The notes under the pieces: model-generated
Told to the model about the DNA's origin: nothing
The model's database searches: none
What the model saw: the letters and a program-made list of their open reading frames with translations, nothing else
Source of the DNA: Durusdinium trenchii
Lineage: Eukaryota > Sar > Dinophyceae > Suessiales > Symbiodiniaceae
Assembly (NCBI GenBank): GCA_963970005.1
Contig: CAXAMN010026484.1
Span: forward strand, 469,527 to 533,526
DNA: 64,000 nt
Reading direction: 5' to 3'
Shown here: positions 1 to 12,506 of the stretch, piece after piece
Numbering within the stretch: the first letter of the stretch is position 1
Layout of the letters: every line of letters begins with the position of its first letter
Made by a program: the position numbers and the translations under genes

Positions 1-5
1 GAGAA

Positions 6-2045
6 ATGTATAAAGAGCTGATGAGGGAGTGGAGCTACTACGATGACTATGAACCCACTGGCCGGGAACTTTTCCCGGAAGATCCCAGTCGGTATGACGC
101 CTGGAAGGCAAGAAGGGGCTATGGAGGAATCGACGAGAAGGACCCCATGGCATCAGCTTCAAGCAGTCAGACGCCAATTCCACCGGCGCCAAGAGCTGAT
201 AAGCCTAAGCCCGTGAAGGAGAAGGAGCTCCAGCAGTTCAGAAAGACCCTGTACGATCAGCAAGTGCGACATGGCCGTTGCATGCCCTCGTCGGCCGCCA
301 GCTGTCCGACAGAAGCTCAAAGTCTCTGTCCACATCGATTCGAGGACTTGAAGTGGTCAGCCAATGCAGAAGGACACTTCGCCCGGTGCAAGACCTGTGA
401 CCTCAAACACGTGGTGTACTACTCCAATCGACATGGAGTGATGATGGTGAGTCAGCACCAACCGCCACCCGGCGTGAGTCAAGAAGCACGGGTGTGGATC
501 AGAGAAGATGAAAGAGCTGCTCACTTTCGATGGGTCAACAATGGAGGACCAATGAAGCATCAGGTCACATGCCGTGTCACGAAGGATGTGCACGGAAACA
601 ACCTTGAGGTGAAGTTCCTGAAGGGAGATGAGGAGATGAATGACCTGACTAAGCCCATCGATGGACCACCACGTGCGCTGCTCACTGAGTTCTGGTATGA
701 GCTTGAGAAAAAGGAGGCCAAGCAATCACCTATGCCGTCCAATGTCCACTACATTCAGGCACAGAAGCCAGGACTGGCCATAGCAGACTCAGGATGTTGG
801 AACTCGGTGGGAGGTGAAGTATGGCACCAACACTTCCAAGATGCTTTGAGGGCACACGGCATCCCTTGGGACGAAGTCGCGGAGAAGGAGACCTACAAGT
901 TCGGGGCAGGAGCACCCATTGTGAGCCAAACAGCTTGTCTCTACCCCGTCCTGATCCATGGACAGGTGGATGTCGTGAGGATGTCAGTGGTTGGAAAAGG
1001 TGGCGCTGCTTGTCCGGGCCTGATTGGTCCCGGTGAATTGAGTCGGTGGGATGCCATCTTTCACTTCAAGGACAAGCAAATGGAGTTGAATGGCCTCAAA
1101 CGTGAGATGCGATTGACGGCCACAAGGCACCCCGGCATCGAGCTGATGGAGTTTCATCCTGAAGAGATAGCAAAGGTCAAGCAGTTCTGGCAGTCAGAAG
1201 AAGCAGAGAAGAAGAGAAAGATTTTGAAGAACACTCCCCACTCGTATGCATTCCTGACAACTGAAGGTGAAGAAGATGAGACCGAGGATGATGACACGGA
1301 GGAGGAAGAAGTGCCAGAGCGAGATGACCGTCAAAGGAAGGTGGAAGAATGGACCCAGCAGCTTGAAGATTTGGGCGTGATGATGGTGCCCACAGTGCCG
1401 GCCTTGGAGGAGGAAGAAGAGGCAAGCAGTTCAGCAATGTCAGATGGTCACGACTCCTCAACGTCACATGAAAAGGGGGTCGATATGGTGACAGATGACT
1501 CTGACAGTGAAGAAGAAGGGACGAAGCAAGCCCTAATTGCTGAATCAAAGATGATGCACAAAGGCCTCCGTCACCGTTTGGACCATGTCTTGAGTGAAAT
1601 CAAGAAGACCTTCCAAGGAGAGACAAAGGCACAAAGAAAGAAAGAAGCAGAAGGAGAAGATGGAGGCAGAAAGGAAGAAGTGAGGAGAGGAACAAAGAGG
1701 AAGTGCCCATGGACCATCGTGGAGATCTTTTCGTGGACATGTGCAATTTCGATGATCGCTTCTATGAGGGGCTGGAATGCCTCAGAGCCGATTTCGCTTC
1801 CACACTGGGACTTGCTCAAAGGCCAAGACCGCGCTGCAGCCCTTCAGTATCTCGACCAGCTTGACCCTGATGTGATGGTCATCGCTTGGCCTTGCACAGT
1901 ATGGAGTCCGCTTCAAGTGTTGGCAACAAGTCACCGTGGCAAAGAGAACGACTTGAAGAGAGGAGAGAAGAGCAGGTCTGCTGTTGGGAGAGAATCCCAA
2001 GCCCTCTCTTGCATGGCAAGAACCTCTCATAGTGGAAGCCTTTGA
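6..2045 (+). pseudogene. copia gag-protease plus methyltransferase-like segment (frame-broken)
   Basis: An open frame of about 679 codons, continuous with the left edge, so the first ATG is not necessarily the start. An acidic, Lys/Glu-rich gag-like part precedes a retropepsin-like site around residues 255-275 (ADSGCWNSVGG; DSG in place of the usual DTG). Near residues 565-640 follows a stretch that resembles a C5-cytosine methyltransferase core: EIFSW...GW as a motif I-like start, DLL, then PDVMVIAWPCTVWSPLQ, whose PC would be motif IV. The matching ENP motif VI is in the next frame at about 1,990. The frame is lost near 1,970, and some residues between PC and ENP appear deleted. The fold assignment is inferred from motif order only. 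Confidence 0.75.
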
Positions 2046-2886
2046 TGGAATGGGTTCGATCACCACGGACATGTGCCAGTATGGCCTCCGCATCCCAGAA
2101 GGAGGTCCATTTTTGAGAAAGAGAACTCGTTTGCAGGGCACTCCGGAGCTGCTGCAGCCTTTAGCAAAACTATGTCCTGGGACCCATGAACACACCCCTG
2201 TCTTGGGTGGCATGAGACATCAGGGCAAGTGGATGAATGTTTCGGATTTTGCCGGAGGCTACACCAGTCGATTCGCTCAAGCCGTGGTGAAGCAAGCAGA
2301 GAAGGTCTTGGAAGAGAAAGGAAGAAGGCCAGAAGCCCTCCTGACACTCCCTGCATTCCCAGAAGAAGATCTAGATGAAGAAACAGAGAGGACAGAGGTG
2401 AAAGGCTTCAAGGAAGAACAACCACAGAGCTGGCGAATCCAACAGCTCCACAACAGGTTGGGACATCCAACCAACTCCACACTGAGCAAAATGCTTTCTT
2501 TGGCAGGCGCTTCCAAGGAGATTGTGAACAGAGCTCAAGATTTTCAGTGCCCAACGTGCCAGGAGACACAACCTCCTGGACGTTACTTGAAGGCCAGTGC
2601 TGAGATGCGCACCACTATCTTCGGCAAAGAACTGCACTGTGATCTAAAGTACTTGCATGACCACAAGAATGCATTGTATGTGGCCTTATCGATGGTAGAC
2701 AGTGCTACTTCCTTTCATCAGGCAGTCCTCCTGAGAAATCGCTCAGCAGAACATGTGGCCCGCAAGTGTTTGAGACACTGGTTCGCTCTGTTCGGAACTC
2801 CACAAACCATCGTACTGGACCAAGGAGGAGAATTCGATGGCTACTTCACTGGCTTTCTAGAGCAACATGGAGTACACAGAAGGTGA
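1984..2886 (+). pseudogene. copia methyltransferase-like C-part, zinc-binding region and integrase core (broken)
   Basis: This frame begins inside the polyprotein. GENPKPSLAW (ENP, motif VI-like) and DMCQYGL complete the methyltransferase-like domain. LHNRLGHPTNSTLSKML and CPTC form the GAG-pre-integrase HHCC region. LHCDLKYLHD and VLDQGGEFDGYF carry the first two acidic residues of the integrase DDE triad. The frame ends at a stop about 2,884 where a small indel shifts it; the third acidic residue (HGFAERHG) lies in the following frame. The coordinates cover the open stretch, not a real translation unit. Confidence 0.8.
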
Positions 2887-4246
2887 GTGGAAGCAAGTCA
2901 GCATGGCAACACGGGTTTGCCGAGCGTCACGGGGCGTTGCTGGGAACAATGTTCACATCTCTGGCCTGGCAGTATAAGGTTGAAGGGAGAAGCCAAGTGA
3001 AGGATGCTTTGTGTGCTGCCGTGCAAGCAAAGAACTCAACTCTCACGAAAGGTGGGTACACACCTTTCCAACTTGCTTTTGGGCGACGGCCCATGTTTCC
3101 AGACCTCCTTGAAGAAGACGTTGAAGGAAACATGTCCCTTCGAGAAGCCCTTTCATTAGAAGGAGAAGTTCAGAGGGCATCAGAGATGAGAGCGCCGCCC
3201 GTGCCACTCTTCTAAGGCATGATGTTCAGTCCAAGCTGCGAAGGGCACTGAGGAGGTGGCCGAAGGGTGAAGAAAGAGAGTTCGAGCCAGGAGAACTGGT
3301 GTACTTCTACGCCCCAAAGCCCTTGAGCACACGTTTCAAGAAGGAACCCGGGTTCTGGCGTGGACCAGCAATGGTGCTGGCAAAGGAGTCACACCAGAAG
3401 TTCTTCATCAGTTGGCGAGGCCGATGCCTTTTGGTCTCTGCAGCCAACTTGAGATCAGCCTCACGACTGGAAGGAAAAGATCATGACAAGAGGCTGCAAG
3501 AAGGAGAAAGGCTGGAGGAAAGTTGGAAGAAAGGAGAGAAGCAATTTGAAGACATGAGTGCAGTTCCAGAACCGGTAGAAGAAGAGAAGACTGAAGCTCT
3601 GGGCTGGGAAGCGCATGATGGAGTGGTTTCAAGGAAGCCAGGAGGAAGACCTAAGAGCCAAGCAAAGGAGATCGCCAAGACTCTGAGGGGAATGAAGACA
3701 ATCAAGACGATCCAGAAGCATAGAAGGAAGAAAGAAGATCGCCTCGACCTCCGGAGTGGGACAACGAAGCCAATTGAACGACTGCCTCAAGAAGAAGCGA
3801 AGTCCAGCGATTTCAAAGATCCCCAGGAGGAAAAGAAGGATGAAGAGGCCAGGAACCAGAAGATGCAGCAAATCCAAGGAGAGATGTATAAGTGGTTGGG
3901 CAAGCCACAAGAAGATGGCTATCAAGACCGTTTGAGACAACATCTGATTGATGATGTGCCCATGCAGTTCAAGAGAAAGCATCAAGAGGAGCCAGCTGGA
4001 CAGTTGTCTGAGGAGCAGCTGGTGAAGAGGTTCAGGCCCTCCTTCTTCGCTTACACGATGCTGGCCTCCATCAATCGGGATGGCAAGAAGCGGGCGAATC
4101 AGTGGGCATCTAAAGAGGAAGTTGAGAAGCTGAAGATCTTGCTTGACCTGCCCATCACCAATGCCCGTTTCCATTTCGGAGCTCGCAAGCGACTTCAAGA
4201 TCCCAAAGGACACAAAGGTCAAGCACTCAAGCACGTTACACAGTGA
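2887..4246 (+). pseudogene. copia integrase C-terminal part and linker (two frames)
   Basis: From about 2,887 to 3,180 one frame reads KSAWQHGFAERHGALLGTM, containing the integrase catalytic Glu, and then GYTPFQLAFGRRP. Near 3,180 it passes into another frame that reads through LRRALRRWP to YFYAPKPLSTRFKKEPGFW and a basic, Gln/Glu-rich linker, stopping at 4,246. GFWRGPAMVL resembles the small C-terminal integrase barrel seen in dinoflagellate copia proteins. This segment overlaps the RT frame by four bases. Confidence 0.75.
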
Positions 4247-6249
4247 TGCTCGGAGAACAGACAGGCTCAGCTCTGGTGACACAAGAGACGACTGAAGAAT
4301 GTCAACAAAGACCCAAAAGAAAAGCTCCCCTCCTGTGGAAAGGAATGACACTCTTTGTGCACCAGGGCCAAAAGAAATCAAAGGAGTACCAGCTCCCAAG
4401 TGGCCTATATGAAGCCCGGGTGAGTGACCTCCTGGAATGGAAGAAGATGGTCAAGGAGGAAGATAAACAACAGGCATTCTTTGAAGCTTTTCTCCTCCAG
4501 ATGAAAGCAAGCGGGAAGGAACTCGATCCAAGATTCTTCAGCACAGAAGAACGGAAAGCCTTCGACGTCGCTGACAAGAAAGAGTGGGAATCTTGGGTGA
4601 AGAATCGAGTCATCAGAAGGCTCACCCCTGAAGAGGCCCGAAGAGTAGTAGATCTGAAGAACATCTTCAAGGCACCAGCAAGGATTGTCCGGGTCAATAA
4701 AGGGGCCATGCAGGGCATCTTCCAACCAAAGTCCAGGATGGTGATCCCTGGCCATTTGGACCCACACCTTGGCCAGTATCGGTCAGATGCACCGACGGTG
4801 ATGTGGATCAGTGTCCAGCTCGCCAAGGCGGTTTGTGCCATGAAGAAGTGGAGAGCCCTGACCTTTGATGTCACGACGGCATTTCTCAGTGGCAAGGAGG
4901 TCGACAAAGAGGTGATGGTCAGGGCACCGCCGGAGGGCTTGCCGGCAATTCCTGAAATGAAAGAACCAGCAGTTAAACCAGGAGAGCTGCTGAGAGTGGT
5001 GAAGAGTGCCTATGGCTTGTCAGAAGCACCCAGGTTATGGTACCTGCGGGCCAAAGAACTGCTCGAGGAAGCAGGATTTGAAGAACTCCAAATGGCAAAG
5101 GCCACCTTCCTGAAGAGATCCAAGAAGAACCAGGAGGTGGAAGCAATCCTTTGCCTACATGTGGATCGCAAGCTTGCTCCAGCCATCCAGCAGTCCATCG
5201 ACAAAAGGTTCGCAATAAAAGAATGGAAAGATCTGGAAAAGGAGCCAGAGACCTTCCTAGGAGTGAAGACAAGTTATGCTGATGGAGCCTTCACCGATGA
5301 CATGACAGAATACATCGACAAGATCAGCTTCGCTCCTGAAGAGACACCTTCAGAAGAACCACTGGTGGGAAAGCAACTGTCGGCATTCAGGCGCCTCATC
5401 ATGCAGTTGCGTTGGCCCTCACACCATGTGCTTCCGGAATTCCTCTACAGAGTGAGCGAGTTGGCCCAACGAGTAAGTCATGCAAAAGGAGGCGACCTGA
5501 AGTATGGCAACAAAGTTCTCAAGTCCATGAAAGAAAGTGCAGCCCAAGGCAAGGCCACCATGAAGATCCCCGCCATCTCAGGGGAACCGCTGCTGATCGG
5601 TTTCTTCGATGCCTCCCTTGGAACATCCAAGAGCACCCATGCCCAACAAGGAGAAATCCACCTCCTTACCAGCACCACGGCATTTCGCCAACCAACCCCC
5701 ATGTGCATCCTCGAATTCCACTCAAACCGCATCAAGCGTGTGGTTCGAAGTTCGCTTGCGGCTGAGGGATGCGCCATGAGCAGTTGTGGAGACCGGCAGC
5801 TGTTCAGCCGGGCTTTGCTGGATGCCTTCCTATATGGGAAGATGGAGGTGACCTCTCAGTGGCGCCGGGAGCTCAAGACTTCCGGCTGTTTGGTGACCGA
5901 TGCAAAAGGATTGCACGATCATCTCCATAAGACCGGAGGGGTGGCAACTGAGCGGCAAGCAGCGTTAGATATGCTGTTGATGAAGCAGCTCATCGAGGAT
6001 GGCATCATCGGCCTGAAGTGGACGCCAACCTGGCGCCAATTGGCCGACCCTCTCACGAAAGAGATGATGGCCACACTCCTCGAAGACCTGAAGAAGTCAG
6101 GCCAGGTCTGTCTGACCCAAACGGCAGCAGACGCCATAGAAGAAGAGCGACGTGCTGGGATCCGACGAGGCCAGCGAGAACGTCGCAAAGAACGAATGAA
6201 GAATACAAAAGAAAAGACAAGAGCCGACAGCAACACTTTTTCCCTTTGA
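4243..6249 (+). pseudogene. copia reverse transcriptase-RNase H with deleted active site
   Basis: An open frame of 668 codons. RT motif A is visible as LTFDVTTAFLSGKEVDKEV, and VVKSAYGLSEAPRLWY is the copia signature after it. The YVDD-type motif should follow, but the protein reads CLHVDRKLAP. The second catalytic Asp and several dozen residues are missing without loss of frame, which makes this RT inactive. RNase H follows: GFFDASLGTS, VRSSLAAEGCAM and LVTDAKGLHDH supply acidic residues in copia order, and WTPTWRQLADPLTKE is the usual end. The frame itself is intact, so the internal deletion may have been copied through an earlier trans-mobilised round. Confidence 0.85.
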
Positions 6250-6713
6250 TGTGAAGGGCATGTGGAACGCTTGCTGTCGGAAGTTGTGCAGTTCGCCGCC
6301 TTTGACTTTTTCACTACCTCAAGGTATCCGGATGACCGCATTCGCGACAGGCAAAAGTGCCTCACTGCCTGCTTTTTGCTTTTGCTGGGCCGACTTGGTT
6401 TTTCCCTTTTCGGTTGCGGAAAGACTCTTGTTCTTAGAGGGACTGGCCCCCCCAATCACCCACAGAAAGTTCGCGCAGTTAAAAAGCTGTTGGCGTCCTT
6501 GATGGAAAAAATGGGGCCGCAAGGAACGGCCGCCGCCTTGCAAGCCGCCTGAACCTGAAAAATTTGATTCATTTTGATTCGGTGTCAAGTTCAACCATCT
6601 GTTCCAATAGTGAGCAAGGGTGTAGGTCATCATCCTTGTTGTTCTCCAAGCACCCATATCCTAAAAGTACCGTACCACACGCAACAGTAAAGTATCGGCC
6701 CCGCTTCTGAAGC
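6250..6713. other. Sequence between the copia remnant and the CoA-transferase exon
   Basis: This stretch should contain the 3' untranslated region and perhaps the 3' LTR of the copia remnant, followed by intron of the minus-strand CoA-transferase gene. Around 6,349-6,390 two GCAAAAG/GCTTTTGC stretches could fold, but no LTR partner can be tested because the 5' end is outside the window. I see no convincing coding motif here. Confidence 0.4.
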
Positions 6714-9700
6714 ATCATTGGAGGACGTCCATTCAATGATGGCTTGGTCGAGAAGCTCCTGCGTGAAAGGATGGGCGCACAGTCAAACCATGTCAAACCC
6801 ACAATCAAGTGTCCCACTCGATCCGAAATAGGTGTTGTACAAAAGGTATCCATCAAAACTAACCCTGCTTTGGATCCAATCGTGACACTTATTGCATCGA
6901 GAAATCCTTGCCACAAAATGTCAGCACACCCTGCAAATGCAGAGTAGGCCCAAATTGTGGCAAGTTTATGAATTTACATTTTGGGGCACGACTTGACAAT
7001 GAAGATTGACAATCGTGGACGCTACTTGTGGCATTTATCGCTGTAGAAGCGACCATATCTGATGTTGTGGTAGTTGTGCGATGAGTCTTCGCGCAAATAC
7101 AGCACAGTGCAACAATGCCTTCTGGCGAAGCTACTATAACCAGTAAACATAACAAGTATTGATATGGCTATCACATCAACCAAGCACCAAACAGTCCCAA
7201 AGCAAAAGTCATCCGTCGTAGAGACATGAACCAACAGCACTTGCCTCCTACAAAAGAAAGAACGCAAACAGCATTCATGGAATCGAGTGCTCAGAAGCAT
7301 GGTTCACAAAAAACGTGCTAGAAACAAAGGTCTAGTCTAGGCAACTTGCAAGGTAATCTATTTCTCAAATTTGGACGTCCATTGGCCTCTGCAGTTTGAG
7401 AACCCTCTTACTCCTGGTGCTTGCAGCGGCCACTGTTCTCGGCAAACCGTGGGTCCTGACAGAGACTAGGTGCCGAAACATCTTGTTCCGCGACTATGTA
7501 GCACTGCACATCCTGAAATTAGACAATCTGTTAGGTGACTAGGTGATGAAACAAAACGTTTCCCAACACAATCTCCAACATGATCCAATATGCCATTCAA
7601 CGCGCAAGATGGCCCAGTGTCCTCCGCCAAGTCAGCTCGGCCCATCGCCTCATTGTTGACAATGTGTGACAGGCCGAAAAATCTTTCAACAGTCCTTTCA
7701 ACTCGAGGCTCTGACGTTCATCAAGCGCTTAAAGAGCGAATCACCATTTGCGCCAATAATCATGAAGGTACCATCCTGCTTGCGCTTCGACCCTTGGCGG
7801 CCATTACTCTGGGAACCTTCATACCTAAGTATCTTAGACAAAGGCAAAGGCAAATTATATAGTTGCGAAATGCCAGCATGGATCAATGTTACTTCTGGCG
7901 CTAGTGGCTTTCAGTCTTTGCACTTGTGTCACTCCGATTGCCTTGCATGGGTACGTGCCCGTTGGCACAATCCCGGTCAAGGAAGATCCAGACCTTCGCA
8001 AATCACCACTCTCCATGGAACACTGGGTTGCTGTCCCCAATAGGGGAACGTCTACACACAGGTCGGCATAGCGGACCTGGATACTGTAATTCTACTCCAA
8101 CCATATCCGATCCAAATAGCCAAAATGTAGTGATAATGAATAAGCCGCTAAGCCAAGCCCACGCGCTAAACAAACCAAAAACCAAAGCCCCCAGCAACCC
8201 CCAGCATAGACCCCAGATAGTGAAAGATATTTGTCGGCAGCATAGCAGTTGCACCCACACTCCAAGACGCGTGCTGCCATAGGGCAGCGGCCCCAGCAGC
8301 CAAGCTCCAAAGCGCACACGGGCCATACACATCTGGCAGCGGCATCTTGTAGCGGCATCAGCAGCCAGGCTCCAAACTGCATCCAGGCACCCCTTCCTAT
8401 ACTTGAAGTAAGAACCCAAGGGAAAAGCAACCTACCCGAACCTGTCAGGACAGGATTTCATCTCAAGCTAGTATAAGCTAGTAGGACGCTGCGACACTGC
8501 AGGAGTTCTCAGGCAGCCAAATGGCGGCTGTCGGATTTCGGCTGCATAGTCATACTCTGGGACGCATGCCTCAACCAGGCAGCACGTGTTGCACGTTTTG
8601 TGAGCCCAAAGTGACAAAGTGCCCGAATCTATCATCTGGTATATATATATATATATAATTTATACATGTTGCCATTAGTAACAAGTGCATTGCTACTAGT
8701 AACAAGAAGCTATTAGCAGCGATGCACTTGTTACTAGTAGCGATGCAATGTGGTGAAAGAGAAGCACTTCCAATCAACGTCGGCGAGCCTCCAAAAGACT
8801 GAAGACGCTCTCTGCAATGGAAGCGTCCACATCTTGACCTGGCTCTGGCAACAAAGGCAGGAAGAGAGTGAAGACAGAACACCTCTTTTAGAATTTCAAG
8901 AGTAAAACGTAAATATCTTACAAATGTGTGGACTTTGTCCGAAACCAAAACTCCACACAAGGCAAGCCAAAAGTAGAAATACCATGAAATCCCGGATGAT
9001 TTCTTCAGGACTGACTGGGAAGAGGAAAAGTGTTCCTTCACAAAACATTGACATGACAGCATCAAACAACCCCTTGTCTGAGAGACCAGCCAATGCCACA
9101 AACGACTCCTTCAGAAAGTCGACCTTGGCCCACACGAGCTAATTACCCAATGCTTCAGCATGATTATGCACTAACATGCAATAACTATAATGCTTTTCAC
9201 GTCCATTATTATTTCAGGGACTGAGTGCTATGGTTCAAGATCATCAGGCAGTTCCCAGTACCTCTGGTGGCTGCAACCCCCATGCGAAGGTTTGAGACTT
9301 TTGGCGTGGTTGCTGCCGGAGATTTCACGGCAAATTGATCTTCTTTGGCCAACCTAAATGGACATTGGAGCAGTCTCAGCATCACAAGCCTCGCAAAGAA
9401 AGCATACAAGTATGCTGGTGCTGGTGAAGGGACAGTGGCAACAGCTTGGGGATGAAGAATCGATAATGCCACTTGTGACCATAGTCATAGACATCCAACA
9501 TCATCGAAGGTGGTTTGTTTCTTCACGGCTGATATTGTATCGCACAACCAAAGCATGCAAATATCCTCCCCGCTTGCAGTGAAAGGCCAATCCAAAACTA
9601 GAGATGAATGACAGCCAAAGTGGAAGTCCTGTTTGAGGACAGTGCCTGAACACTCGCATTACACACTACTATATCATTGATGGTTGATTATAACTATGCT

Positions 9701-12451
9701 GTAGCACGAGCTGTAGCATCCTTAGAAAGTGATGGCCAGTCCCTGATAGACTGCGCCAATGCGAGGCTGGTCCAATTTCAAAAGACCCATGCCGTGAAGT
9801 CTTGCCAGCTACAAACACAAAAGGATCACAAAATGGACAGGTGCTTTGGAAATTACTCCACTAGATCCTTTACATCCACAGTGTTCCTATTGCCTACCTT
9901 GAAGAGATAATTGCAATGACGGATGTGCAGCGCTTCCTAGCCAATCCAACCCTGCCATCTTGGACCAAATGTGTGCTCGTCGATTGATTACAGCAGGCGA
10001 GCAGGACAATTTCTGGTGTATCTTTGGTGGCGCTCATGCCTCTCTCTTGCAGTGTCTTGCCTTCTACAAGGAGTTGTGTCCGACTGCGTCCTGCGTTCAC
10101 CCAGGGCCATCAGATCAGAAGTCAGTTCAGCCAATCTCCACGTGGGAAAACCCATGCAGCTCGCAGTGCATCTTCTGGCCAAAACCTTGGGGGGTCATGC
10201 ACAGTCGTTTGCAGGACCTACATTACTAAAAATATCTCAACCTCCTGAGTGTTCTTAAAGACCTATCTCTAGGTCTAGGGCATTCTAGGCCACACGGCAG
10301 TGCGCCAAGTGTGCCACTGTGGAGACTTGCCCGTTTCGCGCGTCATTTCCACAAGCTGAGCAAGCTGCTGATGGTAGATCAATGCTTTCACCACTGGACC
10401 AGGCTCAGTTGGCATGACATCAACCACTGAGCGTCGATACACCCCAACCTGCAATCTTCGGATCGATCAGTAAGAACAAGCTACTTTGGGATGTTTTGTT
10501 GCAATCTTTCCCCTAGCCTGAGGCAGCAGAAAACCATAGAAAACCAAAACAAGGACAAACACGATGTGGCAAACCGGGAACCACTTTCAGATCGGTCGAG
10601 GTCGAGGTCAAGCCTACGAAAAAGCGGTTGGCCTAAGTGATGCACCATGTAATTAGTCGAAAGGCAATCCCATAATGAGTTTTTTTTGTTAAACTTGAGC
10701 AATGAGGATGTTCGAAAGGTTCCAAGCACACAGCGGTGTGACTGAAAGAACTCAAAGAAAACCCCGATGCTACGAAAACAGAGTAGCTTTCTTTTAAGCA
10801 TGAAGTTGGAGGGTGGAGTGCAATCAAGTCCGGGTGACTTTCAAACAACTCACAGTTACGTGTTGCGAGGTGAAATCACTAGAGAAAAATAACAACTCAC
10901 TGCTCAACAAGCTGCTACCGGGCTTGACCTGCTGTTGACACCATGTATATATACATCTATGCGAGACAATGGATACACTGTGCCACAATGAAAAGGGACA
11001 GGTCAACAACTTGATGCAACATGTAGCAATAAGGTGCTTAAAGGAGGGTGCTGGCATCAAATTATATAGAAGTTGCTGCCACCAAGCTGGGGAAAACGAA
11101 AACACGGGAAGGGAGTCGTGCTTGATTCTTGATTGATGCTGGCCTTTTTGGAAACTAGTGATGCAATGCTCTATGTACAAAACAACTGCTTGTGTTCGAC
11201 CAGCTGAGCAAGGATTTTGGGATGTTGGCAGCATGTCTCTAATTACGCTAATTTGATACCGTTTGTTCTCATTCTTGAACAAAAAAATAGTGGTGGTCCT
11301 GTTGGCTGATCAGCATTTGTGGTGCGCCTTCGAACATGATCAAAAGAATCTGTGTCAAGCAAATGGTAATTTTCATGTTCCCCACAATGCTTCGACATCG
11401 AGCAATTGTCTTATGACAATCTTTGACCCAAAATGGGCGATGGGTGCTGAGTACCTTTGATGCTTACAGTAGAAGATCACTCGGGAGGGGTGTCAATCAT
11501 TGAAATGGCCCCTACACGCTACAAGTAGGAGCAAATGCAATTCTCTTCCAGCGCCTCTGGGATGTTCGGCCGAAAGCCTTCCACTTGATTGCCTGAGTAG
11601 CACATCTGCATCCGCGCAGTACCTTTATTTGTTTTTGCGACGTGGTGGAACACACTGCTCCCACATATTAAACATCCACAAACATGTTCAGGATTTGCTG
11701 TGTCAATTTCCTTAGTTGACTTTAGTTGGCTTCCCCGCCGCTGTAACATAGTCAATTTGTGGTTTCCACTATGCAATTCACAACAAGCTAAGCGTAAAGC
11801 CGGTTAGTGCACGTTGGACGAAGCCTTTGCTTCCAGCCAAGGAGCAATTAGCAATAGTTTCACGGGCAGCGGCGTCTGAAGGCCAAGAGATGACCTTGGT
11901 TTGGCTTTGACACACACACACAGAGTATTGGCATATTATGTTATTATGTTTCCATACATGGCGAGTTGTCAGCTTCTGAGACGCTTTTGCGCGAGTGCCT
12001 TCAGCCTGTCATGCCAAGTGCCAACAGTTCTGTGTTGCACCCTCCCCTGTATTTGTGGGGTCTATGACTATGCTTAATTATGTACAGTATGCCCAAGCAT
12101 GTCTCGAGGACATCAATGAGTGCAGGTCAAACATGGGTACTCTTGAGTTGGCTTTGCCTTGATGAGTGTTGCATGATGGTGTATAGTTCATGTTGCTGTG
12201 TCTGCAACTGCGGCACGGTGCCAACAATGATGTCGCTGGCCTCGGTGTGTGCATCCCAGTGCGCAGGTGAGAATTCTCTTCCAAACAAGGAGCCTTAGCA
12301 TCATCGATTTAATGATAGTCAATGCTGAACTTTCACCCCAGGCCTTGCTCTTCAATGTCAAAAAAAGGGTGCTTGCTGGGGGTCCCTGGAGGGTACAATC
12401 TACCTCGCCTGCATTCTACACATGCAGGCTGCAGGTATTTAAAGCATACAA

Positions 12452-12506
<55 letters not shown>

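Larger units (their letters stand above)
1..6249 (+). mobile_element. Degenerate Ty1/copia-type LTR retroelement, 5' part cut by window edge
   Basis: Five plus-strand frames follow each other in the order gag, protease, methyltransferase-like domain, integrase, RT, RNase H. The frame changes near 1,970, 2,885, 3,180 and 4,245, and conserved motifs continue across every break, so these are frameshifts in one former polyprotein rather than separate genes. The first frame is open to the left edge, so the 5' LTR, primer site and gag start lie outside. I could not define a 3' LTR after 6,249. The catalytic RT motif is deleted, so the copy cannot be autonomous. It lies antisense to, and 3' of, the last recognised exon of the CoA-transferase gene, possibly inside one of that gene's introns. 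Confidence is high for class and decay and low for the outer borders. Confidence 0.93.

Noticed and set aside
8003-8430. Minus-strand frames of 112-138 codons rich in Trp/Leu/Cys
   Set aside because: They lie between and partly across inferred CoA-transferase exons in other registers and carry no motif.
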